Positions 59,690 to 64,000 of a stretch of 64,000 nt of DNA are shown one piece after another. The DNA comes from Limnoperna fortunei (lineage: Eukaryota > Mollusca > Bivalvia > Mytilida > Modiolidae), in NCBI GenBank assembly GCA_944474755.1, contig OX104123.1, forward strand, positions 16,434,275-16,498,274, read 5' to 3'. Under the pieces are notes generated by a model. The model had not been told where the DNA came from. It saw nothing but the letters and a program-made list of their open reading frames with translations, and searched no databases. The translations under genes and the position numbers were made by a program. Numbering within the stretch: position 1 is the stretch's first letter; each line of letters opens with the position of its first letter.

Positions 59690-59920
59690 AAGGTTAGAAA
59701 CCTCGTTGGATGAACTGTTAAGTTGTTAATCATCTACTAGTAATCACAACCGTGTCAACACTGATGTTGCATGTTCGTGTTGTACTTCAGTTCGAGTGTG
59801 CATTCATTGACAAAGATTTCCAGTTTTCCATCAAAGTACTTCGAAGTCCTGCATCAATTAAACTATACGCCAGGACATAGCAAACAACCATAAAAAGTAT
59901 TATTAAACCCATTTCATACA
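59690..59920 (+). mobile_element. Very old SINE copy
   Basis: TAATCATCTACTAGTAATCA, TGTCAACACTGATGTTGC and TTGACAAAGATTTCCAGTTT follow the order of the SINE family, but the boxes are eroded. Confidence 0.55.
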
Positions 59921-61009
59921 AACAATCATCTATCATAATACCCCCGCAAATTTGTACGATCCTCGATAGGTTTTTTTGTTTTTTACCTTAAATCACAAAA
60001 TGAATGACATTTTTTCGGCGTAACACCTCAACATGCTAACATAGCTATTTATAACCACTGTATATAAATACATGTATATAAATTTTAGTATTAATAGCTA
60101 ATGTTAATTTCAACATTGAAATATGACGAAAAACAATTGTTTGTTAGTAGATAGCTGACAACGAGTAATATCTGGTCTTAAAACAGCGTATGTATTTTGT
60201 TTTTTAAGCATATGATAAAATCTAAAAAAGTCTATTACCTGTCTTAAGGTTTTTCAAATCTTGATTTCTGTAATGTCTGTAACATTTAATTCAAACTTTA
60301 GAGATAACAATAGACTAAAAGTTGAACAATACGTATTGTTTGTTTATTTTTAAGACAAAAGACTATTGTTTGTTTATAAGTGCTTTGAAAGCTGTAATCC
60401 TGTTAAACGTCCAATAATAGATATCTTTTTTATTCATACAAGGAAGTTTATTATTTAAAATATGAATTCTTATTTAACAGTATAAACTCAGGGAAAAACT
60501 GGTGAGGTAGAAAGACGTAAGATTCATAATAATATATGAAATTTTGGCAGCACATTGAATTTATAAACATTTCTTGATTGTTCATCAGGATCCTTCTAAC
60601 ATAAAAATACATTTATAGCTGATGTAAAATGACTATTGAGCATGGGATCATATTTTATTGTTTGCACTTTTTCAAAACTGACATTCTGGCTTTATTAATG
60701 TTAATCAATCACTCAATATATTTTTATATCTAACAATGTGAGACTTCTCTATATTGTGTTGAATGGTTTTTCCATTTACAGTTTACAGTCTATAGGTGAT
60801 AATAGATACCAAACAGCAAACAGTACTTATGTTTAAAGCATTTAGCGTTTAACTTTATAACCCAGCTTGCATTCAGATTTAGCTTAATTGTTCTTATAGA
60901 GATAAATAGTCGTGCTCTTTGCTATAACCATTGGCTGTATTTTAATGTTCTACCTGAGTTAGGCGCTTGTGTGACAGAATATAAGTTCCATCATAATACT
61001 TGTTCTAGA

Positions 61010-61250
61010 GATCTTTTATTATATAACAAAAGTTCCAGTTGGAATATTCATTATGTAATATTTTATCCAATCACCTAAGGAAAATTCCACCCGAAAGGAT
61101 AATATATCATATAACAAAAGTTCTATTGTGGAACTTATCTTATAGGAAAAATGTACCTCCAACTAACTAAATATGAAAGTTACAAGGAACTTTTATCCTA
61201 TAATAAAAGATCTTTATTACTACAACAGAAATTTCATTTCATGATAATCT
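61010..61250. repeat. Diverged repeats on the left of the integrase gene
   Basis: Imperfect copies of ATATAACAAAAGTTCCA, GGAACTTATC and GGAACTTTTATCC in both orientations. They are related to the ATATAACAAAGTTTCCAGG units at 63.2-63.5 kb on the other side of the integrase relic. Confidence 0.6.
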
Positions 61251-61591
61251 TTTCCTTTAGGTTTTTCCTTATGTCATTGAATAGAATATACATGTCATGT
61301 AATTAAAGTTCTAATTCAGGGCTTAGTTCAAGGTATTTTTGCTAAATTTGTGGAACAGAAGATACAATTTATATATGCAAATCACATAATATCAATTTTT
61401 AACATATGCAAACCACATAATATGAACTTTTAAAAGACTAAATCAATAAAGTCAAAAAATTAAAATAATGGTTTATTTTGCATTTGTCTTTTATTCAATC
61501 GTTAAATTTCTCTTAAAGTCATATAAACCATATTATCAATAACTTTACAGTTTTTTTGTTGCATATTATCATGAATGTACATCTTTATAAA

Positions 61592-63031
61592 TTACTTCTT
61601 GTTTATTATTGGATAATAGGCATATATGCTATTTCGACAATCTCTACCAACACATTGTCGTTTTGGTCTTGTCTCACTTGTGCTACATGTAGCCTCAACA
61701 GTTGGGGATGGAAAGGAAACGAGTTGTTCCACATCTGAATAAAAAATTCCATCATCTGCATGATCAACTGATTGATTTGCAAAGGTCGATTGAGTCAGAA
61801 ATATACTATTGTCATCATCATCTCCACTTTTACAGTTATTGTTTTCATCACTTTCCTGAACAATTGTTTCATCCACTTTGTCAGTAGATTCTTCTAACTG
61901 ATTATCTTCAAGTTCATAAAATTTTTTAATGTTATTTTACATATATTTTCCTATCACCTTTTCATCCTTGTCAATAAGAGTATATGTTCCAGCTCTCGGG
62001 ATATTATTTACTTTATATGGTCCCAGCCATTTGTGCATTCCTAGAGTCTTTTTTCTCTTCAAGTTTTTAACTAAAACCATATCACCCTTTCTAAATTCAT
62101 TTGCTGCCACATTATGTCTTTTGTCAAAGATAATTTTCTGTTTCTTTTGTGCACTTTCAACATTTACCAATACATCAGTAGCAATTCTTTTCTGCACAAC
62201 TACCATTTCATTTGCTGCTGTCTCAATTTCGCTTTCAGGAATTTCTATCTATTTCTCAAAGGTATTTGCAGTGTTTCCATGCAAATTTTCATTAGGCAAA
62301 ACAGGATTCCTCCAGTACATTAAGTAGAATGGAGAATATTTAGTGCTGTTTTGTTTTGATGTATTATATGCAAAACAGCATTTTGGTAAGAAGCTTTCCC
62401 AAGTAGTAGTGTTTTCATGGACTGTCTTATTGAGCATTGCCTTAAGGGTTTGATTAAATCTTTCAGAGCGGCCATTTGACTGTGGATGGTATGGTGTTAT
62501 TGTTATATGTTTATAACCGTAGTGTTGCTATTCCAATGACTGAGTAAGAAGAGAGTTAAACTCCCCACCATTGTCACTAATCAACTCGAGAGGCATTCCA
62601 TGTCTGCAAAAAAGTTCATACATTTTTTCGGCAACCTCAGAGGCCAACTTTCTCTTAAGAGGGAATGCCTCAACGTAATTTGAAAAATAATCAATCACAG
62701 TTAGTACATATCGGTACCCTTTGGCAGACAACGGGTCACCTTTTACTATCATTGTATGGCCCAATAAGATCAATCGCTATTTTTTCCATGTTGAATTTGG
62801 AATTTTCACAGATTTCAACTCAGTAGGTGCTGTCTTAGTTTTTTTGTTTGTACATTGGCATTGTTCACAATGTTGTATATAATGTTTTATATCTGCTGAT
62901 ATGCTCTTCCAATAATATCTTTCAGACAATTTGTAATATGTATTTTCCATACCTAAATGACTTCCATTTTCCGCGTGGCATAGTTTGAGAATCGAAAGTT
63001 TCTGGTCAGCTGTAATCACTATCATCCAAAT
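61592..63031 (-). pseudogene. Gypsy/Ginger-type integrase-like gene, decayed
   Basis: On the minus strand the frames run in order: zinc-binding H-x-H...C-x2-C part near 62.98-62.85 (ILKLCHAENGSHLG and HCEQCQC), the catalytic core with DYFSNYVEAFPL and SDNGGEFN (62.7-62.56), SNGRSERFNQT (about 62.48), a GPY/F-type module (WLGPYKVNNI, 62.0) and an acidic C-terminal tail ending near 61.59. This is the layout of integrases of Ty3/gypsy origin as used in Ginger DNA transposons and in host GIN1/KRBA2-like genes. At least two frameshifts (near 62.78 and 62.74) and three in-frame stops (near 62.53, 62.25 and 61.94) break it. No LTRs, gag, protease or RT were found. Confidence 0.8.
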
Positions 63032-63209
63032 CTGGAATATACATACAAAATATTATGAATAATTCTAATTGTTCAAGCTATTATAATTTTATTTGTTATG
63101 TTTGAAATAAAACTGCAATGGACTATATCTATATACAAAAATTACATACATGTAAGTGTAAAATGTCTAAAGCATTTGGTCATCATGTTAAACTTAAATC
63201 CCAAAATAA

Positions 63210-63500
63210 AATCTCCAGGAACTTTGATTTCATAAAAAAGTTTCCAGGAACTGTAATTATATAACAAAGTTTCCAGGAACTTTAATTATATAATAAATTA
63301 TCCGGGAACTTTAGTTACATAACAAAATATCCGGGAACTTTTAATAACATAACAAAGTTTACAGGAACTTTAATTATATAACACAGTTTCCAGTAACTTT
63401 AATTACATATGAAAGTTTCCGGTAACTTTACTCATAAAGAACAATTTTCCAAAACTTTATTTATAATAATTTTTGAGTAACTCTAATATCATAACAAAGA
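63210..63500. repeat. 29-bp tandem repeat, about nine units
   Basis: Units of the form GTTTCCAGGAACTTTAATTA followed by TATAACAAA repeat at about 29-bp steps, with growing divergence toward 63.5 kb (for example TATCCGGGAACTTTAGTTAC). They lie in the intron between the two integrase exons. Confidence 0.88.
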
Positions 63501-63796
63501 ATTTAAGGAACACTTGTTTAATGGAACTGAGTTTGCGATCATTTCTAACATACAGGCAAGTTAGAAGTATTGAAATTCTTTTATCTAAATTGAGTATAAG
63601 TTTAAAATATGCATCATATTTTTAGAAATCATATATTTAATGAAAATGATAAAGAACATTTGTGTATGAAAAAAACATATTTCACCATTGATAATGAACA
63701 TTTGTTATGAAAAGATATATTTCAAAGTTATTATTAACATAATTTGTAGTATACTGTAAAGTGATAAATGCAGAATAGTATAAATTCTAAGCTTAC

Positions 63797-63860
63797 CTTC
63801 TCTAGAATAACTCCCATCATTCAGATAATTAAAAATTTTACTATATTCTTCAGAATCCAT
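63797..63860 (-). pseudogene. Likely first exon of the integrase-like gene
   Basis: ATG at 63860 opens MDSEEYSKIFNYLNDGSYSR and runs to a donor GTAAGCTTAG. An acidic, short MDxEEY start followed by a YLxxGxY stretch is the N-terminal pattern I know from KRBA2/GIN-like proteins. Splicing to the acceptor at 63032 puts the next exon out of frame with a stop after 8 codons, and about 40 residues of the expected N-terminal domain are missing. So either a further exon is deleted or this copy is dead at the join as well. Confidence 0.6.
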
Positions 63861-64000
63861 TTTTCATGTCCTGCACTTGTATGTGTATACAGGTAAATGC
63901 TTCAAACAGGTTAGATGACCAGTAATTTTGAAATCATTCAGGTGTAACAAATCACATGACATATTTTAAAGGTAATTATGTTATGACACAATAGAATAAA

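Larger units (their letters stand above)
57900..61000. other. Intergenic AT-rich region
   Basis: Holds a direct repeat (58366-58408 and 59088-59130: TTTAGTGGGATTT, TGTTACTCAG, TAGTAGTGTTTGTTT), a short tandem duplication and an old SINE. The frame at 58457-58669 is lysine-rich, without family features, and is not called. Confidence 0.45.

Overview
The window looks like AT-rich animal nuclear DNA, most likely from a bivalve and plausibly a mussel. It has split genes with GT-AG introns, dense old retrotransposons, tRNA-derived SINEs with target-site duplications, and a repeat carrying the motif GACGAAACGCGCGTC that I recall from mussel sequences (memory, not a search). No bacterial operon, rRNA, true tRNA or CRISPR array was seen. 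Most long reading frames are chance frames or pieces of dead transposons.

The main gene is on the minus strand, from about 54.5 kb down to 7.46 kb. It encodes a secreted or ectodomain-type leucine-rich-repeat (LRR) protein. Exon 1 carries a signal peptide and an LRRNT cysteine cap. Nine internal exons follow, each exactly 72 nt, each encoding one 24-residue LRR, and each flanked by phase-2 introns. The last exon carries an LRRCT cap and a stop. The conceptual splice reads without a break for 316 residues. Internal exons fall into types C, B and A (alternating) and D. The B/A exons lie in segmental duplications (about 14.0-18.4, 18.4-22.6, 24.5-29.5 and 40.0-43.8 kb) that also carry fossil LINE pieces. 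One A exon has been destroyed by a deletion without disturbing the frame.

Region by region: 1-3.4 kb holds a 268-bp tandem repeat with higher-order structure and hairpin/(ATT)n units. 3.4-7.05 kb holds a dead LINE with a relic of ORF1 and ORF2. 7.46-54.5 kb is the LRR gene, whose introns contain CR1-like and RTE-like LINE relics, a Tc1-type relic, a 1.65-kb inverted-repeat element, a 6.3-kb element with CACTA ends that carries a split DUF4806-like gene (32.1-38.4 kb), a large I/Nimb-like LINE on the minus strand (44.2-47.9 kb), tandem 547-bp repeats (49.9-51.1 kb) and a 51-bp minisatellite touching a splice donor. 55-61 kb is intergenic, with another I/Nimb-like relic split by a SINE. 61.0-63.9 kb holds a decayed gypsy/Ginger-type integrase gene flanked on both sides by related short repeats.

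The most interesting system is the LRR gene. Its phase-symmetric single-repeat exons can be gained, lost or skipped without a frameshift. Next is the DUF4806-like gene packaged inside a mobile element in one of its introns.
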